The notes under the pieces were generated by a model that was given only the letters and a program-made list of their open reading frames with translations, had not been told where the DNA came from and did no database searches. A stretch of DNA of 37,929 bases from Gammaproteobacteria bacterium. Lineage in GTDB: Bacteria > Pseudomonadota > Gammaproteobacteria > Enterobacterales > Alteromonadaceae. This document shows, in pieces, positions 28,267-37,929 of this stretch; the first letter of the stretch is position 1; the number at the start of each line of letters is the position of its first letter. The stretch lies in the NCBI GenBank assembly GCA_023481025.1, contig JAMCWV010000188.1, forward strand, positions 1 through 37,929. Direction: 5' to 3'. A program made the position numbers and the translations under genes.

Positions 28267-29345
28267 GTGCAAACACGTTCGGTGAACTTTTTCGTGTCAC
28301 GACCTTTGGTGAGAGTCACGGGCCGGCGCTCGGCGCAATCATCGATGGTTGCCCGCCGGGCTTAGCAATCGATGAGGCATTTATCCAAGCTGAGCTGGAT
28401 CGTCGTAAACCGGGTGCGAACCGATATACGACGCCGCGCCGCGAGGCTGACGAAGTAAAGATTCTTTCGGGTGTCTTTGAAGGCAAAACCACTGGGACAC
28501 CGATTGGTTTGGTGATTGAGAACACGGATCAACGCAGTAAAGACTACTCTGACATTAAAGATCTCTTTCGGCCCGGCCATGCCGATTATACCTACGCGCA
28601 CAAATACGGTTTTCGGGATTACCGTGGCGGGGGCCGTTCATCAGCCCGCGAGACTGCTATGCGTGTGGCTGCTGGCGCCATTGCCAAACAATGGTTGGCG
28701 ACAATGGGTATTCAAATTCGTGCAGCGATGACCCAAATGGGCTCAATTCATGCTGAACAGTTATTGTGGGATCAAGTTTACGATAACCCGTTTTTCTTTC
28801 CTGATCCTGATCGATTAGACGACCTCGACAGCCTTATCCGGCAATTAAAGAAAGAGGGCGACTCCATTGGTGCAAAAATTCGGGTCGAAGCAATCGGTGT
28901 TCCAGCCGGACTTGGCGAACCGGTCTTTGATCGTTTAGATGCCGACTTAGCGAAAGCTTTGATGTCAATTAATGCCGTGAAAGCTGTCAGTATTGGTGAT
29001 GGTTTCGCTGTTGTTGCGCAACGTGGCTCGGAGCACCGCGATGAAATGACGCCAGAAGGTTTTAGTTCGAATCATGCTGGTGGTGTTTTGGGTGGTATTA
29101 GCAGTGGCCAAACTGTGATTGCCGAAATCGCTTTAAAGCCAACGTCGAGTATTAAAAAACCTGGGCAAACCATCGATGTTCATGGCCAGGCGCAAACCAT
29201 TAGTACCCACGGTCGCCACGACCCATGTGTCGGTATCCGCGCCGTGCCAATAGCTGAGGCTATGATGGCCCTCGTGTTAATCGATCATGTGTTGCGCCAA
29301 CGCGCGCAAAACGGTGCCGTGACGCATCAATTCCCGAAGTTATAG
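28263..29345 (+). CDS. aroC: Chorismate synthase
   Basis: Last step of the shikimate pathway, converting EPSP to chorismate with reduced FMN. The 360-residue length is standard, and the signatures [38 protein letters not shown] and [17 protein letters not shown] are all present. It overlaps prmB by four bases. Confidence 0.98.
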   Translation: MSANTFGELFRVTTFGESHGPALGAIIDGCPPGLAIDEAFIQAELDRRKPGANRYTTPRREADEVKILSGVFEGKTTGTPIGLVIENTDQRSKDYSDIKDLFRPGHADYTYAHKYGFRDYRGGGRSSARETAMRVAAGAIAKQWLATMGIQIRAAMTQMGSIHAEQLLWDQVYDNPFFFPDPDRLDDLDSLIRQLKKEGDSIGAKIRVEAIGVPAGLGEPVFDRLDADLAKALMSINAVKAVSIGDGFAVVAQRGSEHRDEMTPEGFSSNHAGGVLGGISSGQTVIAEIALKPTSSIKKPGQTIDVHGQAQTISTHGRHDPCVGIRAVPIAEAMMALVLIDHVLRQRAQNGAVTHQFPKL

Positions 29346-29355
29346 GACGTCTGTC

Positions 29356-30522
29356 ATGACCGATTTAACGACTGACTTCAAGCGCCAGTGTCGGCGCTTG
29401 AGTTGGTCTTACTTTGGCTATTTTGCCGTATTAGCGCTCATGGTGCCGTACCTTGGCGTCTACCTCGATGCTCTCGGTTTTGAGTCGCGTCAGATTGGCG
29501 AGCTCATTGCCATTTCAACCTTATGTCGGATTATCGGTCCACCGGTTTGGGCAAGTGTTGGCGATCGTCTTGGTCGCTTACTGCCTCTCATTCGTGCCGG
29601 GGTCGTCGCTTCTCTGTTTCTTCTTTTAGCACTCACGCAACTGGAAAGTTATTTTAGCGTTGCCCTGATGCTCGGTCTGATCAGCTTCTTTTGGTCCGCT
29701 ATTTTGCCGCAACTAGAGGTGGTGACCCTGAGTTCGTTAGGTGCGCAACAGCATTTATACAGCCGGATTCGCATGGGCGGCTCCATTGGTTTTATTGTCG
29801 TCGCCCTGATCACTGCAGAAATATTGGCATGGGGCGGTAAACAAAGCTTCCCGTTAGTTGCTGCGGTATTGTTGTTACCTTTGTTAATTGCGGTCAGTTT
29901 GCTGCAAGAACCAGCTAGCCCAAGTTCAAGCCACGAAGATATCGATGAAGAGAAGTTCTGGCGCCGTGTGCGCCGGCGACCCTTTGTCATGTTTATGCTT
30001 TCTACCTTGTTGTTGCAAATTAGTTTTGCGCCGTTTTACGCCTTTTTTGCCTTGTATTTAAACCAACTCGGTTATGCGCCCATGGCGGTTGGCGCGTTGA
30101 TTGCCCTTGGTGTTGCTGCCGAAGTGTTGATGTTTATGGTGGCGGGGCGCACTGTGGTGCGCTATCCAGTGCGTTATTTATTAATGTTTTGCTTAGCGGT
30201 CACCGCTTTGCGCTGGGCCTTACTCGCGCAGTTTGCTGGGTCGTTGTTGTGGTTGATTGGCATTCAGTTAATTCATGCCTTTAGTTTCGCTCTGCATCAC
30301 AGTGCCGCCATGCGCTTTGTGCATCGTTATTTCCCAGCCGCGCAGCATAGCCGTGGTCAAGCGATTTACGTCAGTATTTGTTTTGGTGGCGGTGGTGCTC
30401 TTGGCGCTTGGTTAGCCGGGTTAACTTGGCAACAGGGCGCGGGTGCGGAAACCACATTCTTGTTTGCCGCGCTTGCGACCTTACTTGGATTTTTTGCCGC
30501 CGCCGCGATTCCGCGAGATTAA
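29356..30522 (+). CDS. MFS transporter of the HcaT / MFS_1-like type
   Basis: A 388-residue, twelve-helix major facilitator. The N-terminal YFGYFAVLALMVPYLGVYLDALGFESRQIG and the first-loop RIIGPPVWASVGDRLGR resemble the HcaT/YcaD-like and nucleoside:H+ symporter-like group. An acidic central loop (SSSHEDIDEEKF, about 195-205) separates the two six-helix halves. AGGA lies before ATG 29356, 10 bases after aroC. The substrate cannot be told. Confidence 0.8.
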   Translation: MTDLTTDFKRQCRRLSWSYFGYFAVLALMVPYLGVYLDALGFESRQIGELIAISTLCRIIGPPVWASVGDRLGRLLPLIRAGVVASLFLLLALTQLESYFSVALMLGLISFFWSAILPQLEVVTLSSLGAQQHLYSRIRMGGSIGFIVVALITAEILAWGGKQSFPLVAAVLLLPLLIAVSLLQEPASPSSSHEDIDEEKFWRRVRRRPFVMFMLSTLLLQISFAPFYAFFALYLNQLGYAPMAVGALIALGVAAEVLMFMVAGRTVVRYPVRYLLMFCLAVTALRWALLAQFAGSLLWLIGIQLIHAFSFALHHSAAMRFVHRYFPAAQHSRGQAIYVSICFGGGGALGAWLAGLTWQQGAGAETTFLFAALATLLGFFAAAAIPRD

Positions 30523-30609
30523 CGTCCTCACCCATGCGATTAAGGGGCTGGAGGATCGGCGTTGATTTGGCGATAATCGAGTTAAATCTAACAAAAAGTG
30601 AGGACATTC

Positions 30610-33477
30610 ATGCAGCATTTGCTTACTGAACTGCGTCGGCGTTGGCTGCCTGTGGTCATGATCGTCGCATTACTGCCGATTGGCATGTATGCGAGTGAGA
30701 CCGTAGCGCAAGCACGCTCTACGAACGCACAGCCGCGACCGTTGGAATTAACCGACATTATGCAATTTCGCGAAATCCAACAGCAAGTCACTACCGACGA
30801 TTTAGCCGTGATCGCATTTTCCGCAAACCCGGACTATGGCGATCGGGAAGGACAGGTTGTGCGTAGTGGCGACGGTACCATTTTCACAGTGGTCCGCGGT
30901 ATGCGTCCGCAGGTGACCAGCGATGGTCGGTTTGCGGTGTTTTTGCAGCAGCCTCCATTGCTTGAACGCGAGCGAGCAACAAGTCGTGAAGAGCGTCGGA
31001 AGTTAGTTCAGAACGCAGTGCTAGTGAATGTTGAGAGCGGTGAACAAGAAGTTTTTAGCCACGCACAGTCGACCGGTTTTGCCAATGATGGCCAAGTTCT
31101 CTATGTGGTGCATAACGATACCTATGCCAAAGAAAATGGCAGTGAGCACGGCTCCTTATTGCGCTTGATTGACTTAAATTCGGGTGAGCAAACACTGATT
31201 CATAATTTGGTCGATGTGGTTGCTGCGGATGAAGGCTCGCGCTTGGCACTGCATGTTGTCCGAGAAATTGCGAATGGCGATACGAACAGCGATGAGAGTA
31301 ACAACGACGCGGATGCGACTACGGATAAGAACAGCAAAGCACAAACTGAACATGCCGTCGTGTTGTATAACCTCGCAAATCACAGTGGCAGCACCTTGTT
31401 GCAAACGGCGAAAAAAGTCGTCAGTAAATTGACCTTTGCGCCAAACGGCGAAGCGTTAGCGTTTTTAGTTGCTGACCTCGACAGTAATTTGCAGGAAACC
31501 CCACAGGCATTATGGTTGTGGCAAGCAGGACAAGGCGTGGCGGAAGTGAACACCAACCGTCGGGGAATGATCTTGTCCGAACATAGCCCAGTGCGTTGGA
31601 GTGATGACAATGCCCGGCTGTTCATCGGTCACCGACCGACCCCAGCAGAAAAAGTGCCATCACGCCCGCAGCCGGAAAGTATGGCGGATCTATATGACCT
31701 CGATCGTTTGTTAGACGATCGTCGCTTGCAAGTCTGGCACGGCGATGACGGAATGATTATGCCGCAACAGCGGCAAACTCATAACCAACGTCAGCGCGCA
31801 ACAGCGACGTCCGTGTTGCATATCGCCGAGCAAACCTTAGTCGCTTTGAGCGATAGCGTGCATGAAAATGTGATGATCAGTGATAACCCTGTCGGGGTGA
31901 TGGTGTCTAACCAAGAGCCACACTTGCGGGATCGCACGTGGGATGGTTTCTATCACGACTTGTACTACGTTGATTTGAGTAGTGGTGAACGTCAGCAGAT
32001 CGCAGAGCGTTTAACCTCAAGTCAGCGCGGTTTAATGGCGCCCAACGGACAATACGTGGTCTTTATGGCGAACAGCCAAATTCAATTATTTGATGCTGCC
32101 AGTGGCCAGATTCAAACCCTGGCAACGGATGTTCCGGTCTCGTGGGTTGATGAAGAGAATGACCGACCTGCGGATCCAAGCCCCTATGGTTTTGCAGGTT
32201 GGTTAGCTGATAGCAGCGCATTCTGGATATATGACCGCTTCGATATTTGGCAAGTTACTGTCGCCAACGAAGCAACGAATCTGACACGTATTGGCCGTGA
32301 GCAAAATCAACAGTTCCGCATCGCGATGTTCGGCGAGCAACGGAGCATTGATGCGACACAGCCGGTCTTGGTTCGCATGTACCATGAGCAGCTGAAGCAC
32401 TCTGGTTTTTATCAGCTTGACGTCCAAACTTCGCAACTGAATCAAGGCCAGCAAGCGCTCCTAGTACCATTAATTGAAGACCAGAAAACCTACACTCTGG
32501 TAGCGCACAGTGATGACCATCAGCGCATATTGTTTACCGAGCAAGACTTCCGTCAATTCCCAGACTTATGGCTCGCTCCACGCGACTTCTCCAGTCGCCA
32601 ACGCTTGACGGATGTAAATCCGCAACGCGATGCGTTTGTGTGGGGTCATGCTGAGCTCGTGGAATGGGAGTCAACTCGTGGCGAGCCACTTCAAGGTGTC
32701 TTAATTAAGCCCGATAACTACGACCCAAATAAACGCTACCCGGTTATGGTCTATTTCTACGAGAAATTCTCGCAGCGCTTATATCAGTGGAACCAAATGC
32801 GTGTAAACCACCGGCCAAACTTTCCGTTCTATTTAGGCCAGGACTATGTCGTGTTTTTACCAGACGTGCATTTCCGTATCGGTGCGCCAGGTCCAAGCGC
32901 GACTGAGTCGTTAGTGCCAGCGATTGAAAAAATTATCGAGTTAGGTGTCGCGGACCCGAACGCCATTGGTTTACACGGGCATAGCTGGTCTGGTTATCAA
33001 GCGGCATTCCTGGTCGCTGAAACTGATATCTTTACTGCCGTGGTGTCAGGTGCACCTGTGTCGAACATGACCAGTGCTTATAGTGGTATTCGCTGGGGTA
33101 CCGGTTTAGCGCGGCAGTTCCAGTACGAAACGGGGCAAAGTCGAATTGGCGAGAGTATGTTTGATAATCTCGAACCTTATCTACTCAACTCGCCGGTATT
33201 TGTCGCGGACCGCATTAATACGCCGATGTTAATTCAGTTTGGTGACAAAGACGAAGCGGTTCCATGGGAACAGGGGATCGAGTATTATTTAGCCCTGCGA
33301 CGTTTGGATAAACCGGTTGTGATGCTGCAGTATGAAGGTGAGCCGCATCATCTCCAGCGCTTCGCCAATAAAATCGATTACAGCATTAAAATGCTTGAGT
33401 TTTTTGACCATTTCTTGAAAGGCGCACCAGCACCGAGTTGGTGGCAAGAAGGGCTAGAGTATCAACATTATGAGTAA
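30610..33477 (+). CDS. Exported S9-family (prolyl oligopeptidase-type) peptidase
   Basis: A 955-residue protein with an N-terminal signal-like segment (basic, then hydrophobic to about residue 30, AQA site near 36). A large beta-propeller-like region (about 45-650) precedes an alpha/beta-hydrolase domain (about 670-930). The nucleophile is likely Ser792 in GHSWSGY, with Asp in FGDKDEAVPW and His in GEPHHLQR. An acidic Asn/Asp/Thr-rich insert lies around residues 220-245. ATG 30610 is used because GAGG lies 7 bases upstream; an in-frame GTG at 30598 is possible. It precedes epmC by five bases but has no evident link to it. A digestive role on peptides in the periplasm is inferred. Confidence 0.85.
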   Translation: MQHLLTELRRRWLPVVMIVALLPIGMYASETVAQARSTNAQPRPLELTDIMQFREIQQQVTTDDLAVIAFSANPDYGDREGQVVRSGDGTIFTVVRGMRPQVTSDGRFAVFLQQPPLLERERATSREERRKLVQNAVLVNVESGEQEVFSHAQSTGFANDGQVLYVVHNDTYAKENGSEHGSLLRLIDLNSGEQTLIHNLVDVVAADEGSRLALHVVREIANGDTNSDESNNDADATTDKNSKAQTEHAVVLYNLANHSGSTLLQTAKKVVSKLTFAPNGEALAFLVADLDSNLQETPQALWLWQAGQGVAEVNTNRRGMILSEHSPVRWSDDNARLFIGHRPTPAEKVPSRPQPESMADLYDLDRLLDDRRLQVWHGDDGMIMPQQRQTHNQRQRATATSVLHIAEQTLVALSDSVHENVMISDNPVGVMVSNQEPHLRDRTWDGFYHDLYYVDLSSGERQQIAERLTSSQRGLMAPNGQYVVFMANSQIQLFDAASGQIQTLATDVPVSWVDEENDRPADPSPYGFAGWLADSSAFWIYDRFDIWQVTVANEATNLTRIGREQNQQFRIAMFGEQRSIDATQPVLVRMYHEQLKHSGFYQLDVQTSQLNQGQQALLVPLIEDQKTYTLVAHSDDHQRILFTEQDFRQFPDLWLAPRDFSSRQRLTDVNPQRDAFVWGHAELVEWESTRGEPLQGVLIKPDNYDPNKRYPVMVYFYEKFSQRLYQWNQMRVNHRPNFPFYLGQDYVVFLPDVHFRIGAPGPSATESLVPAIEKIIELGVADPNAIGLHGHSWSGYQAAFLVAETDIFTAVVSGAPVSNMTSAYSGIRWGTGLARQFQYETGQSRIGESMFDNLEPYLLNSPVFVADRINTPMLIQFGDKDEAVPWEQGIEYYLALRRLDKPVVMLQYEGEPHHLQRFANKIDYSIKMLEFFDHFLKGAPAPSWWQEGLEYQHYE

Positions 33478-33482
33478 TAACT

Positions 33483-34124
33483 GTGCTTGCCGCTAATGTG
33501 ACACAAGCGGCAGCAGAAACGACTCCAAACCATCAGGCGGATCAATTGATCCGCCTGTTTAATAGTGAGTTTCAGCAAAGTGAGCGCACCATACTCGTTG
33601 ATGGTCTTCGCGCTGGTTTTGCTGAACCCATTTATTTGCCTGCCACCTGTTCCGATGCGCAGGAAGAACCTTATCACCGAGTTATTTTTGCCCATGGCTT
33701 TGCTCGGTCGGCCTTGCATGAGGTGGCACACTGGTGTGTGGCCGGAAAGGTCCGGCGACAGCTGCCTGATTTTGGCTACTGGTATGCACCGGATGGTCGT
33801 AATGCAGCCCAACAATCTGCGTTCGAAGCCGTGGAGATCACGCCACAAGCCGTCGAATGGTTACTGAGTTTGGCTGCTGGAATTGAGTTTGAAATTAGCG
33901 TCGATAACTTGGCTGGAACTGAACCACCGAATCGCCTGAAGTTTGCCGAGCAGGTACTGGCTCGCGCCCTTGAGCGCTGCGAATGTGGTTGGCCGCCCCG
34001 AGCTTGGCGATTTGCCGAGCGACTTTGTGCTTATTATCAGCGACCATTACCAAGTACCGCATCATTTCAAGCCGCTGGCGCTGCCATGTTAGCCCGCGAA
34101 CAACACCGTTTACAGGAGCTGTAA
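33483..34124 (+). CDS. epmC: Elongation factor P hydroxylase EpmC
   Basis: A 213-residue EpmC/YfcM protein, which hydroxylates the beta-lysylated lysine of EF-P after EpmA and EpmB. The conserved block IFAHGFARSALHEVAHWCVAGK contains the HExxH metal motif, and GYWYAPDGR follows. The start is a GTG with a weak ribosome site; a second in-frame GTG at 33498 is possible. Its stop overlaps the next ATG as TAATG. The position near smrB-prmB-aroC is shared with E. coli. Confidence 0.93.
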   Translation: MLAANVTQAAAETTPNHQADQLIRLFNSEFQQSERTILVDGLRAGFAEPIYLPATCSDAQEEPYHRVIFAHGFARSALHEVAHWCVAGKVRRQLPDFGYWYAPDGRNAAQQSAFEAVEITPQAVEWLLSLAAGIEFEISVDNLAGTEPPNRLKFAEQVLARALERCECGWPPRAWRFAERLCAYYQRPLPSTASFQAAGAAMLAREQHRLQEL

Positions 34125-35284
34125 TGACCACCACTGTTTATACTTTAGCCTTGGTTATTAACCCTTATGCAGGGATTGGTGGCGCTGTGGCATTGAAAGG
34201 TAGTGATGGCGCTGAGACTCGTCAACAGGCACTTGCTCGTGGTGCAGTGCCAAAAGCCAATCAACGGGTTGCAGATGCCTTGACGCTGTTACAGCCGTAT
34301 CGTGATCGAGTTCGTTTTGTTACCGCCGCAGGGGCTATGGGCGCAGATTTACTTGTGGCCTTTGGATTCGACCACGACGTGCTTTATCGTCCTCCACACA
34401 GCCAAACTGAGTCTGAGGATACCGAACGGGCAGTCCAAGCTCTGTTAACTGCGCAACCAGACTTACTTATTTTTGCCGGTGGTGATGGCACCGCACGCGA
34501 CGTCTGTCGAGCGTTGAATAGTGAACAAGGGCAACCGGATTTGCCGGTATTGGGGATTCCCGCGGGTGTCAAAATTCACTCGGGTGTCTATGCCATAACG
34601 CCTGTTGCTGCAGGAAAAGTACTCGAGCAACTCGTCAGCGGACAACTCACAACGTTGCGGGCTGCGGATGTCATGGATATTGATGAAACCGCGTTTAGAG
34701 CCGGGACAGTGCGCGCTCGGCGTTACGGCGAAATGCAGGTTCCTGGCGAACTTGAATACTTGCAAGCAGTGAAAATTGGTGGCAAAGAGTCTGACGAACT
34801 CATTTTGACGGATATTGCCGCCGATGTCATCGAAAGTATGGAAGACGATGCATGGTACATTATGGGCTCAGGCTCCACAGTCGAATTTATCATGCAGGAA
34901 TTGAATTTAGCCAATACCTTACTCGGCGTTGACGTGATTCGTAATCAGGCGCTCGTTGCGAGTGATGTCACCGGTGCTGAACTCGAACAACTCGTCGCTC
35001 AAGCGCAGGCTGCGGAGCAGCCGGTTTACTTAGTTGTGACGTTAATTGGTGGCCAAGGCCACGTCTTTGGTCGTGGTAATCAGCAACTGACTCCGCGAGT
35101 GATTCGGGCGGTTGGTCGTGAGCACATGATGGTTGTGGCGAGTAAGAAAAAGCTGCAACAGTTGGATGGGCGACCGCTGCGAGTTGATACGGGTGACGCG
35201 GCGTTAGATCAAGAATTGAGTGGTTTTATTCCGGTCGTGACCGGGTATCACGACCGAACTCTGATGGCGATTACAGCTATCTAG
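34124..35284 (+). CDS. ATP-NAD kinase-like (AcoX-type) protein
   Basis: A 386-residue protein of the diacylglycerol/NAD kinase superfamily. The nucleotide motif FAGGDGTARDV is at about residue 117-127, and GIPAGVKIHSGVYA follows, as in COG3199/AcoX-like proteins. These are relatives of NAD kinase (NadK) but form a separate group whose substrate is unclear. AGGAG precedes ATG 34124, which overlaps the epmC stop, so the two are translationally coupled. Confidence 0.82.
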   Translation: MTTTVYTLALVINPYAGIGGAVALKGSDGAETRQQALARGAVPKANQRVADALTLLQPYRDRVRFVTAAGAMGADLLVAFGFDHDVLYRPPHSQTESEDTERAVQALLTAQPDLLIFAGGDGTARDVCRALNSEQGQPDLPVLGIPAGVKIHSGVYAITPVAAGKVLEQLVSGQLTTLRAADVMDIDETAFRAGTVRARRYGEMQVPGELEYLQAVKIGGKESDELILTDIAADVIESMEDDAWYIMGSGSTVEFIMQELNLANTLLGVDVIRNQALVASDVTGAELEQLVAQAQAAEQPVYLVVTLIGGQGHVFGRGNQQLTPRVIRAVGREHMMVVASKKKLQQLDGRPLRVDTGDAALDQELSGFIPVVTGYHDRTLMAITAI

Positions 35285-35298
35285 GCCACTACGACCGG

Positions 35299-35619
35299 TT
35301 AAAATTGACTCACCGGCAAATGCACAACAATGCCGTCCAGTTCCGCTGTCATGTCAATTTGACAGCTTAAGCGGCTGTTGTCTTGTGGGTCGCGAGCAAC
35401 ATCTAACATGCTTTCTTCAATGTCACCAACAGGTGGAAGTTTATCGAACCACTCTGGTGCGACATACACATGACAGGTCGCGCATGACATCACACCACCA
35501 CACTCACCAATAATGCCATCAATTCCCTGATCGGTTGCGGCTTCCATGAGATTTTGCCCCACTTCCACGTCAATCTCATATTGACCACCCTTGCTGTCGA
35601 TAATTATTGCGGTTGGCAT
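35299..35619 (-). CDS. 2Fe-2S ferredoxin, adrenodoxin type
   Basis: A 106-residue ferredoxin. Cluster ligands are Cys40, Cys46, Cys49 and Cys86 (C-x5-C-x2-C then SCQID), the adrenodoxin/ISC Fdx spacing. The C-terminal part DKLPPVGDIEESMLDVARDPQDNSRLSCQI is typical of redoxins paired with P450s or hydroxylases. The hscBA-iscS neighbours of isc fdx are absent, so it is a stand-alone electron carrier of unknown partner. ATG 35619 is the best start; the ribosome site is weak. Confidence 0.9.
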   Translation of the reverse strand: MPTAIIIDSKGGQYEIDVEVGQNLMEAATDQGIDGIIGECGGVMSCATCHVYVAPEWFDKLPPVGDIEESMLDVARDPQDNSRLSCQIDMTAELDGIVVHLPVSQF

Positions 35620-35668
35620 ATTATTTTTTTTCCTATTTGTTTCCAATCAAAAAATAGCACTGGCTTGG

Positions 35669-35677
35669 TGTTATACT
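35669..35677 (+). promoter_or_regulatory. Extended -10 promoter of gpt
   Basis: TG-T-TATACT at 35669-35677, the TGn extended -10 form, 43 bases before the gpt ATG. No -35 is needed or seen. Confidence 0.5.
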
Positions 35678-35720
35678 CAGTTGCAATCGAGAATTGAATG
35701 CTAGCATAAAAGGAGCAAGC

Positions 35721-36206
35721 ATGGGATTGCATGATCATCAGGAATACTTCGTGTCATGGGAAGAGTTGCATCGGGCGACGCGAGAATTAGCGCGACGGCA
35801 ATTACCGGCTGAACAATGGCGCGGTATTATCGCGGTGAGTCGGGGTGGATTAGTACCGGGCGCAATTATTGCTCGCGAGCTGAATATTCGCTTGGTGGAG
35901 AGCGCCTGTGTGCGTAGTTATGCCCATCAATCCCAATCGGCCGAGCCTGAGCTATTAAACGAATTGACATCAACTAGCGACGGCGAAGGCTTCTTAGTCG
36001 TTGATGACTTGGTCGATACCGGGAATACCTTGCGGTTCTTACGCAAACGCTTACCGAAAGCCAAGTTTATCACTGTGTACGCGAAACCAGAGGGCATGCC
36101 ATTGGTGGACGAGTATGAAGGTGAAGTTGAGCAATCGACTTGGATTCACTTTCCGTGGGACATGCACTTGCACTATGTTGATCCACTCGCGGGTGAAGAC
36201 CGCTAG
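35721..36206 (+). CDS. gpt: Xanthine-guanine phosphoribosyltransferase
   Basis: Purine salvage enzyme converting guanine, xanthine and hypoxanthine to nucleotides with PRPP. The 161-residue protein aligns with E. coli Gpt along its length (WRGIIAVSRGGLVPGAIIARELNIR), with the PRPP loop VVDDLVDTGNT and FPWDM near the C-terminus. AGGAG lies before ATG 35721, which I prefer to the in-frame ATG at 35694. Confidence 0.95.
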   Translation: MGLHDHQEYFVSWEELHRATRELARRQLPAEQWRGIIAVSRGGLVPGAIIARELNIRLVESACVRSYAHQSQSAEPELLNELTSTSDGEGFLVVDDLVDTGNTLRFLRKRLPKAKFITVYAKPEGMPLVDEYEGEVEQSTWIHFPWDMHLHYVDPLAGEDR

Positions 36207-36250
36207 TTAGTGCCGATCTGCGTATTCGTCGACGACGAAATGGTTGTAAA

Positions 36251-36285
36251 AAAAAGCGAGCCACTGCAATCAGGGGCTCGCTTTT
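36251..36285. terminator. Bidirectional terminator between gpt and proS
   Basis: GCGAGCC (36256-36262) pairs with GGCTCGC (36275-36281) across a 12-base loop, with A-run on the left and T-run on the right. It serves both converging genes. Confidence 0.88.
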
Positions 36286-36301
36286 CTGTATCTTGCGACG
36301 A

Positions 36302-37929
36302 TTACTTGACGTTTTGGATAAAGCTGACAACGTCGGCAATCGCGAGTTTTTCTTTTTCGCCAGTGCGGCGATTCTTGTATTCAACAGCTTGTTCGTCGAG
36401 GTTACGCTCGCCAATGACGATCGTATGCGGAATACCGATCAATTCCATATCCGCAAACATGACACCCGGACGCTCTTTGCGGTCATCAAACAGAACTTCG
36501 ACACCTGCGGCTTTCAGTTCAGTATAAAGCGCTTCGGTGACCTCTTGAACGCGCGCCGACTTGTGCATATTCATAGGCAATAACACCACTTGATATGGCG
36601 CCATAGCTGTTGGCCACATAATGCCGTTTTCGTCATGGTTTTGCTCAATGGCCGCAGCAACGATTCGCGAAACACCAATGCCATAGCAGCCCATAATGAG
36701 CGTTTGATGCTTGCCTTCTTCGTTAAGAACGCCGACTTTCATCGCGTCGCTGTATTTGGTGCCAAGCTGGAAGATGTGACCAACTTCGATACCTCGAGCG
36801 ATGCTCAAAGTACCCTGGCCGTCAGGGCTGGCATCACCGGCTTGAACATTGCGTAAGTCAGCAATGTCGGTGTAGTTGGCGTCGCGGTTCCAATTGATAT
36901 TGAAGAAATGGAAACCGTCTTCGTTGGCGCCGGCAGCAAAGTCACTCATGACAGCCACGCTGCGATCAACAATACAAGGGAGCGTCAAACCGACCGGACC
37001 TAACGAACCAGGACCGGCGCCAATTGCTGCACGAATTTCTTCGTCGCTAGCAAACACGAGTGGTGATGCCACAAGTGGGTGCTTCGTAGCTTTAATTTCG
37101 TTGAGCTCGTGATCACCACGGACGAGTAGGGCAACCAGTTTTGGGGCATTCGCTTCGTCGCTCGGTGCGGCATGGACGATTAACGTTTTCACCGTTTTCT
37201 CGATGACCACGTCAAACTGTTCAACCAAGGCTTTAATGGTTTTTGCTTCTGGCGTGGCTAACTTAGCCATTTCTGCCGTGGCAGCTGCTGGCGCCTGTGC
37301 GGGGGCAATTGCTTCTGCTAGCTCAACGTTTGCAGCGTAGTCTGAACTGTCTGAAAAGGCGATATCGTCTTCGCCAGAGCCAGCTAAAACATGAAACTCG
37401 TGCGACACGCTACCACCAATCGAGCCGGTATCGGCAATGACTGGACGGAAATCGAGACCCAGACGGGTAAAGATATTGCAATAAGCGTTATACATTGCGT
37501 TGTAGGTTTCTTCTAACGACGCTTGCGAGGTGTGGAAGGAATAAGCGTCCTTCATGAGGAATTCACGCGCACGCATAACACCGAACCGTGGGCGAATTTC
37601 ATCACGGAATTTAGTTTGAATCTGGAACAAATTCATCGGCAACTGTTTGTAGCTGCTAATCTCTTTGCGTACGAGCTCAGAAATAACTTCTTCATGGGTC
37701 GGACCTAACACGAAATCGCGCATGTGACGATCTTTAATCCGCAATAATTCCGGGCCGTAGTCTTCCCAGCGGCCAGACTCTTCCCATAAATCAGCGGGCT
37801 GTACCATAGGCATTAAAATTTCAATGGCGCCGGCGCGCTCCATTTCTTCACGCACCACTTGCTCAACCTTCCGCAGCACTTTTAGCCCAGTTGGGGTCCA
37901 AGTGTAGAGGCCTGAAGCAACCTTACTCC
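36302..37929 (-). CDS. proS: Prolyl-tRNA synthetase (5' end beyond window)
   Basis: Class II synthetase charging tRNA(Pro). The frame is open to the right edge, and translation at 37927-37880 gives [16 protein letters not shown], matching E. coli ProS from about residue 33, so roughly 34 N-terminal residues are missing. The bacterial type is confirmed by the class II motifs ([23 protein letters not shown]), the editing domain insert ([15 protein letters not shown] ... [13 protein letters not shown]) and the C-terminal anticodon domain ([18 protein letters not shown]). Confidence 0.97.
   Translation of the reverse strand, partial: SKVASGLYTWTPTGLKVLRKVEQVVREEMERAGAIEILMPMVQPADLWEESGRWEDYGPELLRIKDRHMRDFVLGPTHEEVISELVRKEISSYKQLPMNLFQIQTKFRDEIRPRFGVMRAREFLMKDAYSFHTSQASLEETYNAMYNAYCNIFTRLGLDFRPVIADTGSIGGSVSHEFHVLAGSGEDDIAFSDSSDYAANVELAEAIAPAQAPAAATAEMAKLATPEAKTIKALVEQFDVVIEKTVKTLIVHAAPSDEANAPKLVALLVRGDHELNEIKATKHPLVASPLVFASDEEIRAAIGAGPGSLGPVGLTLPCIVDRSVAVMSDFAAGANEDGFHFFNINWNRDANYTDIADLRNVQAGDASPDGQGTLSIARGIEVGHIFQLGTKYSDAMKVGVLNEEGKHQTLIMGCYGIGVSRIVAAAIEQNHDENGIMWPTAMAPYQVVLLPMNMHKSARVQEVTEALYTELKAAGVEVLFDDRKERPGVMFADMELIGIPHTIVIGERNLDEQAVEYKNRRTGEKEKLAIADVVSFIQNVK

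Noticed and set aside
30541..30609. Promoter TTGATT ... TTAAAT before the S9 peptidase
   Set aside because: The spacing is only 14 bases, too short for sigma70.

Overview
The window is a gene-dense stretch of a gammaproteobacterial chromosome. Gene order matches the core of that class: lolB-ispE-prs divergent from hemA-prfA-prmC...kdsA, smpB divergent from ratA-rnfH, and smrB divergent from prmB-aroC, followed by epmC. Many proteins (Prs, ProS, EpmC, Gpt) read very close to their E. coli counterparts. A marine Alteromonadales-type host such as an Idiomarina relative is my best guess, but this is inference. I see no tRNA, rRNA, insertion sequence, prophage or CRISPR array, and no gap without a gene longer than about 235 bases.

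Layout. 1-103 is a short GC-rich block I cannot assign. 104-2775 (minus strand) holds lolB, ispE and prs. IspE and Prs share one open frame with no stop codon between them, although prs keeps its own GTG start and ribosome binding site. 2969-8710 (plus) holds hemA-prfA-prmC, a receiver protein with a decayed HD-GYP-like domain, and kdsA. 8787-11846 is a PsrA-like TetR regulator, its operator-like palindromes and a FadE acyl-CoA dehydrogenase. 11983-16031 holds an S41 lipoprotein peptidase, nagZ, and the divergent queuosine genes queC and queE.

16150-24729 is one tightly packed plus-strand operon for a Tad/Flp-type pilus or secretion machine. In order it encodes a pilin with a long leader, a TadG-like membrane protein, a TadE-like pseudopilin, an unrecognised secreted protein, CpaB/RcpC, a CpaC/RcpA secretin, the CpaF/TadA ATPase, TadB, a short TadC, a DUF192-like protein and a TPR lipoprotein (TadD-like). 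No TadZ/CpaE, prepilin peptidase (TadV/CpaA) or CpaD/RcpB is present. This is the most accessory-looking and least conventional part of the window.

24726-29345 returns to core genes, rich in translation quality control and modification: smpB, ratA, rnfH, sixA, smrB, prmB and aroC. 29356-35284 holds an MFS transporter, a large exported S9 peptidase, epmC and an ATP-NAD-kinase-like protein. 35299-37929 holds a 2Fe-2S ferredoxin, gpt and the C-terminal part of proS, which runs off the right edge.

Functional links: PrfA is the substrate of PrmC. PrmB methylates ribosomal protein L3. SmpB and SmrB act in ribosome rescue, and EpmC finishes EF-P modification. QueC and QueE act in the same queuosine/7-deazaguanine pathway. 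The TetR protein probably controls itself and fadE.
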